Part shown: piece after piece, positions 26,338-36,282 of the stretch
Position numbering within the stretch: the first letter of the stretch is position 1
How the letters are laid out: every line of letters starts with the position of its first letter
Assembly (NCBI GenBank): GCA_018269005.1
Contig: JAFDVK010000012.1
Location: forward strand, 124,001 to 188,000
DNA length: 64,000 bases
From: Acidobacteriota bacterium
Lineage (GTDB): Bacteria; Acidobacteriota; Blastocatellia; Pyrinomonadales; Pyrinomonadaceae
Direction: 5' to 3'
Notes under the pieces: model-generated
What the model saw: the letters and a program-made list of their open reading frames with translations, nothing else
Told to the model about the DNA's origin: nothing
Databases searched by the model: none
Made by a program: the position numbers and the translations under genes

Positions 26338-27123
26338 ATGATACCTGAACTTCCGATGACCGCGGAAAAAATGAGCCTAACCATCTGGACGATCGGCCAC
26401 TCGACGCGTTCCATCGAGGAATTCGTCGCGCTTCTAAAGGCGAACGGTATAGAACTGCTCGCAGATATTCGCCGCCATTCCGGTTCGAGAAAATTTCCTC
26501 AGTTCAACCCCGAGCCGCTCGGAGCATCGCTCACCGCGGCCGGCATCGAATATCGGCAGATCGAGAAACTCGGCGGCCGCCGCAAGGTCCGTCCCGATTC
26601 GCATAACACCGTCTGGCGAAATCTCTCGTTTCGCGGTTACGCCGACTATATGGAGACAGTGGATTTTGCTGAAGGGATCGACACGCTTCTTGCTCTCGCC
26701 GCAAAACAACGCACCGCGATCATGTGTGCTGAGGCCGTGTGGTGGCGCTGTCATCGCGCACTCGTATCAGATCTTCTAAAGGCGAAAGGCATTCGCGTCC
26801 TGCACATCCTCAGTGAAACGAGCGTAAAAGAACATCCGTTCACATCCGCTGCGAAAGTTGTCGGCGATACCGTGCGTTACAGCGAGCTGTGTGAGAATAG
26901 AGCTATGTCGGAAGAGAGATTCAAGATCGGCGACCACGTACGTTGGAATTCAGAGGCGGGCTATGTGACAGGCCGCATCATCAAAGTGCACACCGCCGAT
27001 TTCGACTACAAAGGCCACACTCACCGCGCCGACCCCGACCACCCGCAATACGAGATCAAAAGCGACAAAACTGACCACATCGCTGCCCACAAGGGCTCCG
27101 CCCTAACCAAGCTCGAGGATTAA
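26338..27123 (+). CDS. DUF488 domain fused to an HVA1/TUDOR (DUF2945) domain
   Basis: 261 residues. Residues about 12-185 are DUF488: TIWTIGHSTRSIEEFVALL, LLADIRRHSGSRKFPQFN, and the conserved CAEAVWWRCHRALVSDLL. From about 191 a second module begins, MSEERFKIGDHVRWNSEAGY, continuing through VHTADFDYKGHTHRAD and QYEIKSDKTDHIAAHKGSAL, which is the hypervirulence-associated TUDOR domain usually found alone. An internal Met at the junction would allow the second module to be made separately. Both families lack a firm function. ATG 26371 (MSLTIWTIGH) is an alternative start. Confidence 0.88.
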   Translation: MIPELPMTAEKMSLTIWTIGHSTRSIEEFVALLKANGIELLADIRRHSGSRKFPQFNPEPLGASLTAAGIEYRQIEKLGGRRKVRPDSHNTVWRNLSFRGYADYMETVDFAEGIDTLLALAAKQRTAIMCAEAVWWRCHRALVSDLLKAKGIRVLHILSETSVKEHPFTSAAKVVGDTVRYSELCENRAMSEERFKIGDHVRWNSEAGYVTGRIIKVHTADFDYKGHTHRADPDHPQYEIKSDKTDHIAAHKGSALTKLED

Positions 27124-27161
27124 GGACTTTGTTGAGATGATGCATTTAATGTACAGCAATC

Positions 27162-27222
27162 AGCTATCAGCAGATAGCTGTCAGCTCCGTTTTGCCCGAC
27201 TGACAGCTGAATGCTGATAGCT
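27162..27222. repeat. Paired inverted heptamer arrays with no gene between
   Basis: Bases 27162-27184 read AGCTATC, AGCAGAT, AGCTGTC, AG. Bases 27200-27222, on the minus strand, read AGCTATC, AGCATTC, AGCTGTC, AG. The two 23-base arms differ at three positions and enclose 15 bases. The layout copies that around the four-helix-bundle gene at 5.0-5.4 kb. It lies between convergent genes and could also serve as a terminator hairpin. Two more units of the same flavour (AGCTGAC, AGCTATC) are at 23046-23059. Confidence 0.8.
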
Positions 27223-27246
27223 AAGAGCTGTAACTAAATCCACCGT

Positions 27247-29268
27247 TTACAGCAGGCCTTTCGCAAGCTTGACCGCATTATCGACCGTGAAGCCGTAGTC
27301 GCGGAAGACATCTTCTGCAGGGGCGGATTCGCCGAAGCGATCCACGGCGAGGTTCGCGCCTTTGTCGCCCGTGTATTTTGCCCAGCCGAGCGAAACGCCG
27401 GCCTCGATCGACAAGCGCGCCGTCACCTTTGCGGGGAAAACGCTCTCTTTGTACTTAGCCGATTGCGTTTCAAAGAACTCCCAGCAAGGCATCGACACGA
27501 CGCGAGTTGCGATGCCGTCCGCCTGGAGCTTTTCGCGGGCTTCCAAAGCGAGGCCGACCTCGCTGCCGGTCGCGATCAGGATGAGTTTCGGTGTCGTGTC
27601 CTTTCCGGCTTTGGTCGCGGCTTCTGCAAGAACGTATGCGCCCTTATGCAGCCCGCGCGCATCCGCAAATTTCTTGCGGTCGATGACGGCGACCTTCTGC
27701 CGTGAAAGTGCAAAAGCGGTCGGACCCGTCGAGTGCTTGATCGCGGCGCGCCACGCTTCGCGGACCTCATGAGCGTCCGCCGGGCGGATCAAATTAAGAT
27801 TCGGTATCGCACGTAATGCGGCGAGATGCTCGACAGATTGATGCGTCGGGCCGTCCTCGCCAAGGCCGATCGAATCGTGCGTATAGACAAAGATCGTGTG
27901 TATATCCGAAAGGGCCGCGAGCCGCACGGCCGGCCGCATATAATCCGAGAACGTCTGAAATGTGCCCCCGAACGGGATCGTACTGCCGAAAAGAGCCATT
28001 CCGTTCATCACGGCCGCCATTCCGTGTTCGCGTATGCCGTAATGAATGTTGCGGTTCGTAAAGCTTCCGGGCTCAAAATTCTTCGACGACTTGATGTATG
28101 TGTTGTTCGACGGCGTCAGATCGCCCGAACCGCCGAGCATCGCCGGAACCGCGCCGGCGATCGCGTTGATGACCTCGCCGGAATAGGCGCGCGTCGCTTT
28201 TGATTCAACGTCGGCGAACGACGGCAGCGAACTTTCCCAACCGTCTGGAAGCGTGCTCGCGCGAATATCGCGAAAGTCCCCGCCGAGGCCCGGATGAGCT
28301 TTTTCGTAACGTTTGACGAGCGCATTCCAATCCTTCTCGTGCTTGGCGCCGGCTTTTACGGCCTTTCGGAAATGAGCGAGAGCCTCTTTCGGGATGAAGA
28401 AATTCTTCTTCTCCGGCCAGCCGAGATTTCGCTTCGTCTCGCGAACGGCAGCATCGCCCGGCGCGTCCGAGTGAGCCTTGTTCGTGCCTTCGGCCGGCAT
28501 CCCGAACCCGATGATCGTGTGTACACGTATGAGTTTCGGCTTGTCCTTTACTTTTTGTGCCCGGCGGATCGCCTGCTCGATCGCCTTTATGTCGTTGCCG
28601 TCTTGAACCTCATCGACATACCAGCCCAACGCCTCGAAACGCTTCGTTCGATCCTCGGTGAACGCGAGGTCGGTCGAACCGTCGATCGTTATCTGGTTAT
28701 CGTCGTAGAGATAGATCAGGTTCGAGAGCTGCAGATGTCCCGCGAGCGAGGCTGCCTCATAAGAAACGCCCTCCATCAGATCGCCGTCCGAGCAGATGCA
28801 GTAGATCCAATTATCGACCACCGGAAAGCCGCGTTTGTTGTACGTTGCTGCCAAATGTCGTTCAGCGATTCCCATTCCGACGCCGTTCGCAAAACCCTGT
28901 CCGAGCGGTCCGGTCGTGATCTCGACGCCAGGGGTCCGCGTGTTCTCAGGGTGTCCCGGCGTCTTTGAATGAAGCTGGCGAAATTGCTTGATGTCATCGA
29001 GCGAGAGGTCGTAACCCGTCAGATGAAGCAGGCTGTAAAGCAGCATCGACCCGTGCCCGGCCGAGAGCAGAAACCGGTCACGGCCGAACCACTTCGGGTT
29101 CTTCGGGTTATGCCGCAGGAATTTTGTCCAGATCACATATGCCGAAGGAGCCATTCCGAGCGGAAGGCCGGGATGTCCGGAATTCGCCTTCTGAATCGCA
29201 TCAAGCGACAGCATTCTAATAGTGTTTATGCAAAGTTCGTCGAGATTTTTTGGGTTCTTGTTAGCCAT
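27247..29268 (-). CDS. tkt: Transketolase
   Basis: 673 residues, full length. The thiamine diphosphate motif is [20 protein letters not shown] with DDNQITIDG; the pyrimidine-domain Glu is in [18 protein letters not shown]; substrate residues are in [13 protein letters not shown] and the C-terminal [12 protein letters not shown]. It moves two-carbon ketol units in the pentose phosphate pathway. It follows the FGGY sugar kinase by 44 bases in the same direction, so the two probably act together in pentose or gluconate use. Confidence 0.95.
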   Translation of the reverse strand: MANKNPKNLDELCINTIRMLSLDAIQKANSGHPGLPLGMAPSAYVIWTKFLRHNPKNPKWFGRDRFLLSAGHGSMLLYSLLHLTGYDLSLDDIKQFRQLHSKTPGHPENTRTPGVEITTGPLGQGFANGVGMGIAERHLAATYNKRGFPVVDNWIYCICSDGDLMEGVSYEAASLAGHLQLSNLIYLYDDNQITIDGSTDLAFTEDRTKRFEALGWYVDEVQDGNDIKAIEQAIRRAQKVKDKPKLIRVHTIIGFGMPAEGTNKAHSDAPGDAAVRETKRNLGWPEKKNFFIPKEALAHFRKAVKAGAKHEKDWNALVKRYEKAHPGLGGDFRDIRASTLPDGWESSLPSFADVESKATRAYSGEVINAIAGAVPAMLGGSGDLTPSNNTYIKSSKNFEPGSFTNRNIHYGIREHGMAAVMNGMALFGSTIPFGGTFQTFSDYMRPAVRLAALSDIHTIFVYTHDSIGLGEDGPTHQSVEHLAALRAIPNLNLIRPADAHEVREAWRAAIKHSTGPTAFALSRQKVAVIDRKKFADARGLHKGAYVLAEAATKAGKDTTPKLILIATGSEVGLALEAREKLQADGIATRVVSMPCWEFFETQSAKYKESVFPAKVTARLSIEAGVSLGWAKYTGDKGANLAVDRFGESAPAEDVFRDYGFTVDNAVKLAKGLL

Positions 29269-29312
29269 TTCTCAATAAAAGTTTTCAGTGAAAAGATCGA
29301 ATGTCCGGTTGT

Positions 29313-30656
29313 TTATAACTCCATTTTGCCAAGTCTTTCGAGCGCAAGCAAAACCGTGCCTCTGAGAGACGACTCGCGTGTGTTCGAAGGCGTGATCGTC
29401 TTTCTGAGTTTTGCCTCGATGATCTCACGCCAAACGGGATACTCACGCAGCGTCCCGCCGGAAGCCTTTATGGACTCTACGGGTGCGAAACGCTCAAGCC
29501 TTTCGGCGATATCTGCAAGCCTGTCCGCGATCGCGTGCATCGCAACTAGAATAACGTCGATCCCGTCATGCCGATCGTCAAAACCAAGGATCTCGCCCTT
29601 TGCATCTTCGCGATAGCCTGTGCACCTTTCGCCAAAAAAGAACGGCTCGACACGAAGGCTCTCATCACGCTTTCTGTGAGCGAGTTCCCGATTGATATCG
29701 CCATTGATTCCATACTTGCGTCGAAGCAGCGTGATCAGGTTTCCGCCGTCCGATAGCGCTCCGCCTATAACGATGCGTCGCTCATCGAGGCGATAGGACC
29801 AGAGGCCATCGGGGAGATGTTGCGGCGGCTCGCCCTCGTACATCATCCGCATGCTCGCCGAGGTCCCGATCATCAAGACTGCCTCGCCTAGTTTCGTGCA
29901 GCCAGCACCGAGCGTGTCGGCGGCACCGTCGCCGATCGCAGGAAGTATCCTGGCATTTGCGAGCTGCGGCCAACGCGCGATCGCTTCTCTCGAAGGGCGA
30001 ATGACGCCCTCGCGCGTCACGATCTCCGGCATTAGGCTCTCGTCGATGCCGATGAACCTGAGCAACTCTTCGTCCCAGGTGCATCTCGCCTGATCGAATA
30101 TTCCCGTCGCCGACGCCATCGAAACGCTCGTACGCGCGTCGCCGAAAAGCTTTAGCTGGCAACTGTCCGAGAACGACAGCCAACGCGCCGTCCGCTTCCA
30201 AATGTCTGGCCGCTCTTCGCGGATCCAAAGCATTTTCGCCGGCCAGAAACTTGAGTGAAAATGTGCTCCCGTACGCTCGTGGACCTGAATTTCGTCAAAC
30301 TTCTGCTTCAACATCGTCGAATACTCGCGGGCTCTCGTGTCCGCCCATCCAAGTATCGGCGTTGTCGGTTCATTGTTCGAGTCCAAACCGCACAAACTGT
30401 GCCAAAACGCACAAAATGACACAAACCGCACAAAAATACCTGGGTGAGCGGAGAGCACGCGGTCGACCGCATTTCGCGTCTGAACTATTGCAGCTGTTGG
30501 GTTTAGCTCGGATTCGCCGTCCGCTCCCTTCTGAAAAGTACGTTTGAGCTTAACGACCTCGCCAACGGGCCGACCATCGCCGTCAAACAGCCCGGCGCGC
30601 ACGCTCGATGAACCGTTGTCGATGGCCAAGATCAATGGATTCTCGTCGGTTTGCAA
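29313..30656 (-). CDS. FGGY-family carbohydrate kinase (gluconokinase/xylulokinase-like)
   Basis: 447 residues. N-terminal ATPase motif LAIDNGSSSVRAGLFD, substrate-side FWHSLCGLD with GWADTRARE, and the ADP-binding GDGAADTLGAGC and LSDGGNLITLL. The AFWHSL and TRTGxxFHSSFWPAK-like segments suggest gluconokinase, but xylulokinase cannot be excluded. The codons around 30386-30438 are built from repeated GCACAAA-like units and give an odd Phe/Cys-rich strand (FVRFVSFCAFWH); an 11-base segment of this recurs at 59299-59309. The product would feed the transketolase pathway encoded next. Confidence 0.85.
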   Translation of the reverse strand: MQTDENPLILAIDNGSSSVRAGLFDGDGRPVGEVVKLKRTFQKGADGESELNPTAAIVQTRNAVDRVLSAHPGIFVRFVSFCAFWHSLCGLDSNNEPTTPILGWADTRAREYSTMLKQKFDEIQVHERTGAHFHSSFWPAKMLWIREERPDIWKRTARWLSFSDSCQLKLFGDARTSVSMASATGIFDQARCTWDEELLRFIGIDESLMPEIVTREGVIRPSREAIARWPQLANARILPAIGDGAADTLGAGCTKLGEAVLMIGTSASMRMMYEGEPPQHLPDGLWSYRLDERRIVIGGALSDGGNLITLLRRKYGINGDINRELAHRKRDESLRVEPFFFGERCTGYREDAKGEILGFDDRHDGIDVILVAMHAIADRLADIAERLERFAPVESIKASGGTLREYPVWREIIEAKLRKTITPSNTRESSLRGTVLLALERLGKMEL

Positions 30657-30665
30657 GGGAAAATT

Positions 30666-30962
30666 CTAGCCGAAGGTCTTTTTGAGCCACCAGCGAAGGC
30701 CGACTAAAAGAAAGCGATAGTCGCGCATGAACTCGGGCGGTTTGCCTTCGTAATAGTGTCCGACGAACTGAAGGATCCAGCCGAGGACAAAGAGTATGGC
30801 CGCAGCAAGCCAAACATGATTCACAAAGAAGCCGACGGGCAGCAGGATGATCGCGACTGCGATCATCGGAATGCCGAAAGTGTGGGTCAGACGGTTTACG
30901 GGATGCTCGTGCGCCTTCTGATATTCCTCGATCCAGTCGTCCCAGCTTCGGCCGCCCATCAT
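30666..30962 (-). CDS. DUF962 / Mpo1-like membrane protein
   Basis: 98 residues from ATG 30962 with GGAG upstream; the longer open frame to 31151 runs through folA and is not used. It begins MMGGRSWDDWIEEYQKAHEH and has the family motif HPVNRLTHTFGIPM, two hydrophobic helices, then the second histidine motif GHYYEGKPPEF. Yeast Mpo1 is an iron-dependent dioxygenase in fatty-acid alpha-oxidation that uses these histidines. The bacterial role is inferred from that. Confidence 0.85.
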   Translation of the reverse strand: MMGGRSWDDWIEEYQKAHEHPVNRLTHTFGIPMIAVAIILLPVGFFVNHVWLAAAILFVLGWILQFVGHYYEGKPPEFMRDYRFLLVGLRWWLKKTFG

Positions 30963-31035
30963 AAGATCTTTGTCTCCTGATACTCTCGTTATACCACAGA
31001 ACCGATACAGAGAACACCATCGTTCGTGAGCAAAT

Positions 31036-31512
31036 TCAGACCGTCCTCTCCAGTACGCGGACCAGAACGTCGTCACCGAGTTCCAACTCATCGGTCGCTG
31101 CAAAGCCGTCAAAAAGTCCGTCGGGCAGAAATGTGTCGGCGTCGTCCACATTCTCTGGAATGTAGGTGACGATCCATTTCTCGATCACGTCTTTGAGGCT
31201 CGAAAAGACGCTCGCGCCGCCTATCACAAAAACATCCGCATCGAGCACTGCCGCAAGTTCCACCAGCTCATCCTTGCTGCGGATGAGTCTAACTTCCGGC
31301 GGCAGTTCGATATCGCCCGTCCGGCTCAGGACAATGTTCAGCCTGTCGGGCAGCGGCCGGCCGATGGACTCCCACGTTCGCGAACCCATCACGACGGCAT
31401 TTCCCATCGTCGTCCGCTTAAAGAATTTTAGGTCGGAGCTGTAATGCCACGGCAGTTTGTTGTCCCTGCCGATCGCCCCGTTTCGCGCAACTGCCACGAT
31501 GCCGATGATCAT
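31036..31512 (-). CDS. folA: Dihydrofolate reductase
   Basis: 158 residues. Opens MIIGIVAVARNGAIGRDNKL and PWHYSSDLKFFKRTTMG, the folate-binding loop; the NADPH-binding VVMGSRTWESIG and VFVIGGASVFSSL follow. The active-site acidic position is the Asp in SSDLKFF. It reduces dihydrofolate to tetrahydrofolate. Its ATG overlaps the stop of the upstream DUF2071 gene (ATGA). A thymidylate synthase gene is not present in the window. Confidence 0.93.
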   Translation of the reverse strand: MIIGIVAVARNGAIGRDNKLPWHYSSDLKFFKRTTMGNAVVMGSRTWESIGRPLPDRLNIVLSRTGDIELPPEVRLIRSKDELVELAAVLDADVFVIGGASVFSSLKDVIEKWIVTYIPENVDDADTFLPDGLFDGFAATDELELGDDVLVRVLERTV

Positions 31513-32213
31513 ATCGAGATATTTTCCCCCTTAAAGACCGAGATCTCCGAGCCTTTCGCAAGCAGCACGGAATGCGGCGCTCTCTTATTCAGAATGGCGA
31601 ACTCCTCGCCGTAGGTATATCCAAAATCGACATCTATCGCCTCGTTTCGGGTTGCAGACAGCTCCCACTTCGGGTGCTCGACCTTGTATTCGTCGGTTCG
31701 CCCGTCTCCGCGGCGAGTGTAGCCCCAATAATGTTCGATGATGAACTCGCCTTCGCTTCCGGCCGGAGGAACGCCGAGATTCTCACCGACCTCGACACGG
31801 ACAGAATTCGTTCGATCATCTTTCGACCACGAGTAGCCAACTTCATGTCCGTTGCGGATATGGGCCATCTTCCAAGCTTCGTAAGGCTCGCCGTACAGCG
31901 TCCTCGCAACAAAGGCTATGGCCCAACGCGGCACGATCTCCTTCACAAAGACCACACCGCGGCGAACTTCACCTTGCGTTTCGTGCCGGACATAGAAACG
32001 CAGATTAACTTCCTCAAAATTAACGTAAAACGGTACAGGAATTCCAAGCACTCGCGTGTTCAGAAACATAAAACCGACAAGGCTCACAAAGCACTTCCCG
32101 TCATGAAGATCGAGTTCGCAGCCATCCGGAACGAGCGGTTCGAGCAACGTCGGCTCGACCTCATAATTCGCCATAATGAGGTCGCGCCACTCTGCTGTCA
32201 GGAATCTTTTCAT
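31509..32213 (-). CDS. DUF2071 family (YqjF-like) protein
   Basis: 234 residues. The signatures AEWRDLIMANYEVEPTLLEP and FVSLVGFMFLNTRVLGIPVP, followed by YVRHETQGEVRRGVVFVKEI, are those of DUF2071, a soluble beta-rich family of unknown function related to acetoacetate decarboxylase-like folds. It is coupled to folA by a 4-base overlap and lies 15 bases downstream of selB. Confidence 0.82.
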   Translation of the reverse strand: MKRFLTAEWRDLIMANYEVEPTLLEPLVPDGCELDLHDGKCFVSLVGFMFLNTRVLGIPVPFYVNFEEVNLRFYVRHETQGEVRRGVVFVKEIVPRWAIAFVARTLYGEPYEAWKMAHIRNGHEVGYSWSKDDRTNSVRVEVGENLGVPPAGSEGEFIIEHYWGYTRRGDGRTDEYKVEHPKWELSATRNEAIDVDFGYTYGEEFAILNKRAPHSVLLAKGSEISVFKGENISI

Positions 32214-32228
32214 AACGTGCTGCGCCGA

Positions 32229-34118
32229 TCAGATCACGACGCGAGTGCCGTCCTTTTTGCGCGCCGTTACTTTCTCACGATCAAAATACTCAAGAAGCGG
32301 GATGGCATACTTCCTCGAAACACCCGCGATCTCTTTGAACTTTGAAACATCTATCTCACGTGTCTGCAAGGTTTGCAATCTCGCAGCGAGAGCGTCGATA
32401 ACCTTCCGCGAAAAATAGAACTCGTTCGAAACCTTTGCGACTCGCGCGTCGGATATCAGAAGCCGCACAAGCTTTTCCGCCGTAATGGCTGAAACACCTT
32501 CTTTTGCGGTCAACTCGGACAAAAGATCAGCGTAACGGGGCACTTCGAGACCGGCTGCCTCAAGCCTGTGCAAAAACGCATCCTTAAATCGCTGTTCAGA
32601 TGCGGAAAGCGAGACGCCCATTGAGGCAAGGCGAATGAGCTCGGCCTCGACAGCGATCTTTCCTCTTTCCTCGAGCCGCGAGATGGCTTCGTGCACGATC
32701 GAGGGTGCAGTGCGGTCGCCGAGTTTGCCCAGGTCTTCCTGCCGAAAGCCACTTGCAAGCGGTTCTGCGGCATGCCGCTCTGCCAGACGAGCCAGTATCT
32801 TCGATTCGATGCTCTCGACGACCGCTGTACTTGCAAACACCTCACCGCATCTAACGACCTCGCCCGACGTAAGCTTGTCCATTTCGGCCCGGATCTCGGA
32901 AAGAAGATCGCCCGAAAATGCCGCGAGTTCCCTAATCGCCGCACCGCGTGCGTCTGTCGAAGCGACGAGCGTCCGCATCCGACGCGGAGTATCAGAAAGA
33001 GCGTTCTCAATGGCCGTCAAGAACTCGATCGGCTCGTTCAAGCGTCGCCGCGAAGTTTGAGGGTCAAGCACCGTTCCGCCCGCGATCGTGCTAACCGGAG
33101 AATATGACCGCACGATAAATCGCTCGCCTGCAAGCAGCACTGTCTCGCCCTCAAGCCTGAATCTTGCAAAAGCTCGTCCGCCCGCCGGAATCTCCTTTTG
33201 CGATCCAAACAGCGAAACACGAGCCATCAATTCTTTCGTGCCGATATGAATGCGAACCCGTTGCCGCTCTTTCAATGGCCTTGCTCCACGACAAACTTCG
33301 ACCGACGCAGCGAAGACGTTCGCCGTTTCAAAAGCAGCGACCGCACCAACGACCATACCGCGCGCAAGATCGCTCCGTTCAACACCAGCGAGATTAACGG
33401 CAAGACGCATCCCGGGCGACGCTTCTTCGATCTTTCGGTCGTGATTTTGAAGTCCGCGAACACGCGCCTTTTTATCGAGCGGATATAGCTCAACCTCGTC
33501 ACCTTCGCGAATGCGGCCTGCGGCGACGGTGCCGGTAACGATCGTGCCGAAACCCTTTTGGCTAAAAACCCTGTCGATCGGAAGGCGAAAGGCTTTATGC
33601 AGAGCCGCCGTTCGGTCACACGAAAACTTGAGCAGATGCTTGCGAAGGTCGTCGATACCGCGCATCGTCTGCGCATCGGTCACAAAGACACTCGCATTTC
33701 CAAGGAACGATCCCGCAACGAGTTCTTTTACCTCGTCGCGAACAAGATCTATCATGGCGTTCTCAACGAGCGACGCCTTTGTGATAACGATCACGCCTGC
33801 CCGCGACCCCAAAAGACGGCATATCTCGAAATGCTCGCGTGTCTGCGGCATAACGCCGTCATCGGCCGCGACGATGAGCATAACGACATCGATGCCGGAT
33901 GCGCCTGCGAGCATATTCCGCACGAAGCGCTCGTGGCCGGGAACATCGACGAACGATACACTTTCGTCTCCCGCACGCAACTTCGCGAACCCGATATCGA
34001 TCGTGATGCCGCGGCGCTTTTCGTCCGGCAGACGGTCGGTGTCAACTCCCGTCAACGCTCTCACAAGTGTTGTTTTTCCGTGGTCGATATGACCTGCGGT
34101 TCCAATGACAACGCTCAT
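32229..34118 (-). CDS. selB: Selenocysteine-specific elongation factor SelB
   Basis: 629 residues. EF-Tu-like GTPase with GHIDHGKT (residues 9-16), [13 protein letters not shown], and [20 protein letters not shown]. The short IGFAKL/GITID pair and the C-terminal winged-helix repeats (from about residue 430) distinguish SelB from EF-Tu. It carries Sec-tRNA to UGA codons marked by a SECIS element. The usual guanine-specificity motif T/NKxD reads TKAS (113-116), so the key Asp is missing. selA, selD and tRNA-Sec are not in the window. It starts 1 base from the stop of the sigma-54 activator upstream. Confidence 0.92.
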   Translation of the reverse strand: MSVVIGTAGHIDHGKTTLVRALTGVDTDRLPDEKRRGITIDIGFAKLRAGDESVSFVDVPGHERFVRNMLAGASGIDVVMLIVAADDGVMPQTREHFEICRLLGSRAGVIVITKASLVENAMIDLVRDEVKELVAGSFLGNASVFVTDAQTMRGIDDLRKHLLKFSCDRTAALHKAFRLPIDRVFSQKGFGTIVTGTVAAGRIREGDEVELYPLDKKARVRGLQNHDRKIEEASPGMRLAVNLAGVERSDLARGMVVGAVAAFETANVFAASVEVCRGARPLKERQRVRIHIGTKELMARVSLFGSQKEIPAGGRAFARFRLEGETVLLAGERFIVRSYSPVSTIAGGTVLDPQTSRRRLNEPIEFLTAIENALSDTPRRMRTLVASTDARGAAIRELAAFSGDLLSEIRAEMDKLTSGEVVRCGEVFASTAVVESIESKILARLAERHAAEPLASGFRQEDLGKLGDRTAPSIVHEAISRLEERGKIAVEAELIRLASMGVSLSASEQRFKDAFLHRLEAAGLEVPRYADLLSELTAKEGVSAITAEKLVRLLISDARVAKVSNEFYFSRKVIDALAARLQTLQTREIDVSKFKEIAGVSRKYAIPLLEYFDREKVTARKKDGTRVVI

Positions 34119-36200
34119 TTAGGATGCAGCTTCTTGTTCGTATTCTTCGAGCCTGCGATAGAGTGTCTTTCGGCCGATATCGAGAAGGCGGGCCGCTGCG
34201 GACTTATCGCCGGCGGTCATCTCGAGCGTCGCCTCGATAAGTTCGCGTTCAACATCCGGCAGCGTCGCGGGAAGCACGAACGAGATACGAGAACCCTCGC
34301 TTGCCCTGTCCGACGCGGCCGCAGCCGCTGCACCTATCGACGGCGGAAGGTCTTCGACCTCGATCCGGCGGCCTGACGCGATGATCACAGCGCGCTCGAT
34401 CGCGTTCTCAAGTTCGCGAATGTTGCCCGGCCATGTGTGTTCGGAGATCGCCGCGAGCGCCGCCCGCGAGATCCCGGAAATATATCTGCCGCTCTTTTTC
34501 TTGTATGTTTCGATGAAATGCGTCACGAGCAGCGGAATGTCTTCCCGGCGTTCGCGAAGCGTCGGGAGCTGGATCGGAAACACCGATAGGCGAAAGAAGA
34601 GGTCGCGTCGGAAAGCTCTGTCAGCAACCGCCTTTTCAAGATCGACGTTGGTTGCAGCAATGACTCGGACATCGGTCTTAACCGTTCGCCGCCCGCCGAC
34701 TCTCGTAAACTCACCATCCTGCAAAACACGCAATAGACGCACTTGAGCCTGCGGCGACATTTCTCCGATCTCATCCAGGAAAAGCGTTCCGCCGTCAGCT
34801 TCTTCAAACCGGCCGATGCGCTGCGACCTTGCGTCCGTGAACGCACCTTTCTCGTGGCCGAACAATTCGCTTTCGAGCAGGGTTTCTGGGATCGCACCGC
34901 AATTGATCTTTACAAAGGACTTATCTTCGCGGCCCGAGCTGAAATGGATGAGGTTTGCGATCAATTCCTTTCCCGTACCCGATTCGCCGCTGATCAGGAC
35001 CGTTGTCGAAGCGTCCGCAACGCTCAATGCCAGCTCGATCGCACGCCGAATTCCTGCCGCTTGGCCGATGATCTCGCCGTGCTTTTGGTGAAGCTCGCTC
35101 TTTAACCGAAGCACCTCTGCCGATAGTTGGTCGCGCTCGAGCGCTGTGCCGATCTGGTCGGCGATGCCTTCGATCAACGCGATATCGTGGGCCGCGAAGG
35201 CGCTTCCGGCACTCCACACAAAGCCCAAAAGGCCAAAGACGCGGCCGCCGACCCGAACCGGTGTAACAAGGGCGGCCTTGCCGTGAAGCTGCTTGTTAAA
35301 GAAGAGTCTGATCGCAAACGGCATCTGAGAATCGACAAGCTTTACTGTCTTCCCATCGCGGATGATGTCGCCTATCGCCCTGAAACTCTCTACGCTCAGA
35401 GATTTGTCATGCTGCTCGATCATCTTCATGACCTTGCCGAGCTTAATGCCCTGAGCTGATTTGAAAGATGCGAGCGAAATGCGGGTTTCCGAGGCATCCA
35501 ACACGCCAAGTGCTCCGTAATCGGCACCGACAAGCCCGATCGCCCTTTCAAGAACGTCGGCAGCGACTTCCTTGAAATCTGAATGACGATTCAAAGTATT
35601 CGCGATCTCAAGAAGCGAGGTCGTGCGGTGAGCTTCTTTTTCCTGTGCGGCAAAAAGACTCGTGTATTGATATCCGATCGCCAGCTGACGTGCGATCGAT
35701 TCGATCAGCTCGACCTCGTCATCAAGCCACACACGCGGATTCCTTGTATCGTGCAGTCCGAGCAGGCCGAGAACCTCTTCGCCGCGTATCACCGGAATGA
35801 TCAACAGCGAACGCGTATTCAGTGCCGATGCGAGCATCTTTACGCCTGGGTCCTTCACCTTCGACGTGTCGTTTATGCGTATGGGCTTTCGGATGTCTAT
35901 GCGTTCGGCAAGCTTCGCCGCATCGATCGGAAGCGTCAAACCTTCGCTCCGCGGCACGAGCGGATCGCGTCGCCATTCGTGGCCGATGGTCAATTGCTTA
36001 TCGCTGTTGAGTTGGATCAGATCGCAGCGATCCGCGTCGGTCATACGGCCGATCTCAGAAACCACTACATTCAGAAATCGCTCAAGATCGATCTTTGTCG
36101 GAAGGTCGTGTGAAAGTCGCTCGATGATGCCGTCGCGGGCACCGAGCATTTTGCTGCGGCGTTCGCTGCTGAGGGTTTGCGGTTCGACTCCTTCGGCCAT
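34119..36200 (-). CDS. Sigma-54-dependent activator with two GAF domains
   Basis: About 693 residues from ATG 36200; a TTG five codons earlier is less likely. Order: GAF (about 35-180), second GAF (about 200-340), AAA+ domain (about 370-600), Fis-type HTH at the C-terminus (KSAAARLLDIGRKTLYRRLE). Walker A is GESGTGKE and Walker B is LFLDEIGEM. The sigma-54 contact loop reads GAFTDA where GAFTGA is usual. No receiver domain is present, so it probably senses a small ligand or redox state through GAF. The palindrome TGTCAAGTTGACA lies upstream at 36283-36295. It is immediately followed by selB, which may be among its targets. Confidence 0.92.
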   Translation of the reverse strand: MAEGVEPQTLSSERRSKMLGARDGIIERLSHDLPTKIDLERFLNVVVSEIGRMTDADRCDLIQLNSDKQLTIGHEWRRDPLVPRSEGLTLPIDAAKLAERIDIRKPIRINDTSKVKDPGVKMLASALNTRSLLIIPVIRGEEVLGLLGLHDTRNPRVWLDDEVELIESIARQLAIGYQYTSLFAAQEKEAHRTTSLLEIANTLNRHSDFKEVAADVLERAIGLVGADYGALGVLDASETRISLASFKSAQGIKLGKVMKMIEQHDKSLSVESFRAIGDIIRDGKTVKLVDSQMPFAIRLFFNKQLHGKAALVTPVRVGGRVFGLLGFVWSAGSAFAAHDIALIEGIADQIGTALERDQLSAEVLRLKSELHQKHGEIIGQAAGIRRAIELALSVADASTTVLISGESGTGKELIANLIHFSSGREDKSFVKINCGAIPETLLESELFGHEKGAFTDARSQRIGRFEEADGGTLFLDEIGEMSPQAQVRLLRVLQDGEFTRVGGRRTVKTDVRVIAATNVDLEKAVADRAFRRDLFFRLSVFPIQLPTLRERREDIPLLVTHFIETYKKKSGRYISGISRAALAAISEHTWPGNIRELENAIERAVIIASGRRIEVEDLPPSIGAAAAAASDRASEGSRISFVLPATLPDVERELIEATLEMTAGDKSAAARLLDIGRKTLYRRLEEYEQEAAS

Positions 36201-36282
36201 TTTCGGAAGCAACAAGCCTTTTTTCGGCTCGGGAGGGATGGAAAGATCCTGCCCAGTCCTAGTTTGGCGCCGAGCCGCAAAA

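Noticed and set aside
28294..28968. Rightward 224-residue frame
   Set aside because: Shadow of transketolase.
30963..31151. N-terminal extension of the DUF962 protein
   Set aside because: It would read through folA in another frame. ATG 30962 has a ribosome site and begins the family sequence.
33558..34376. Rightward 272-residue frame
   Set aside because: Runs antisense across selB and the sigma-54 activator, both clearly real.
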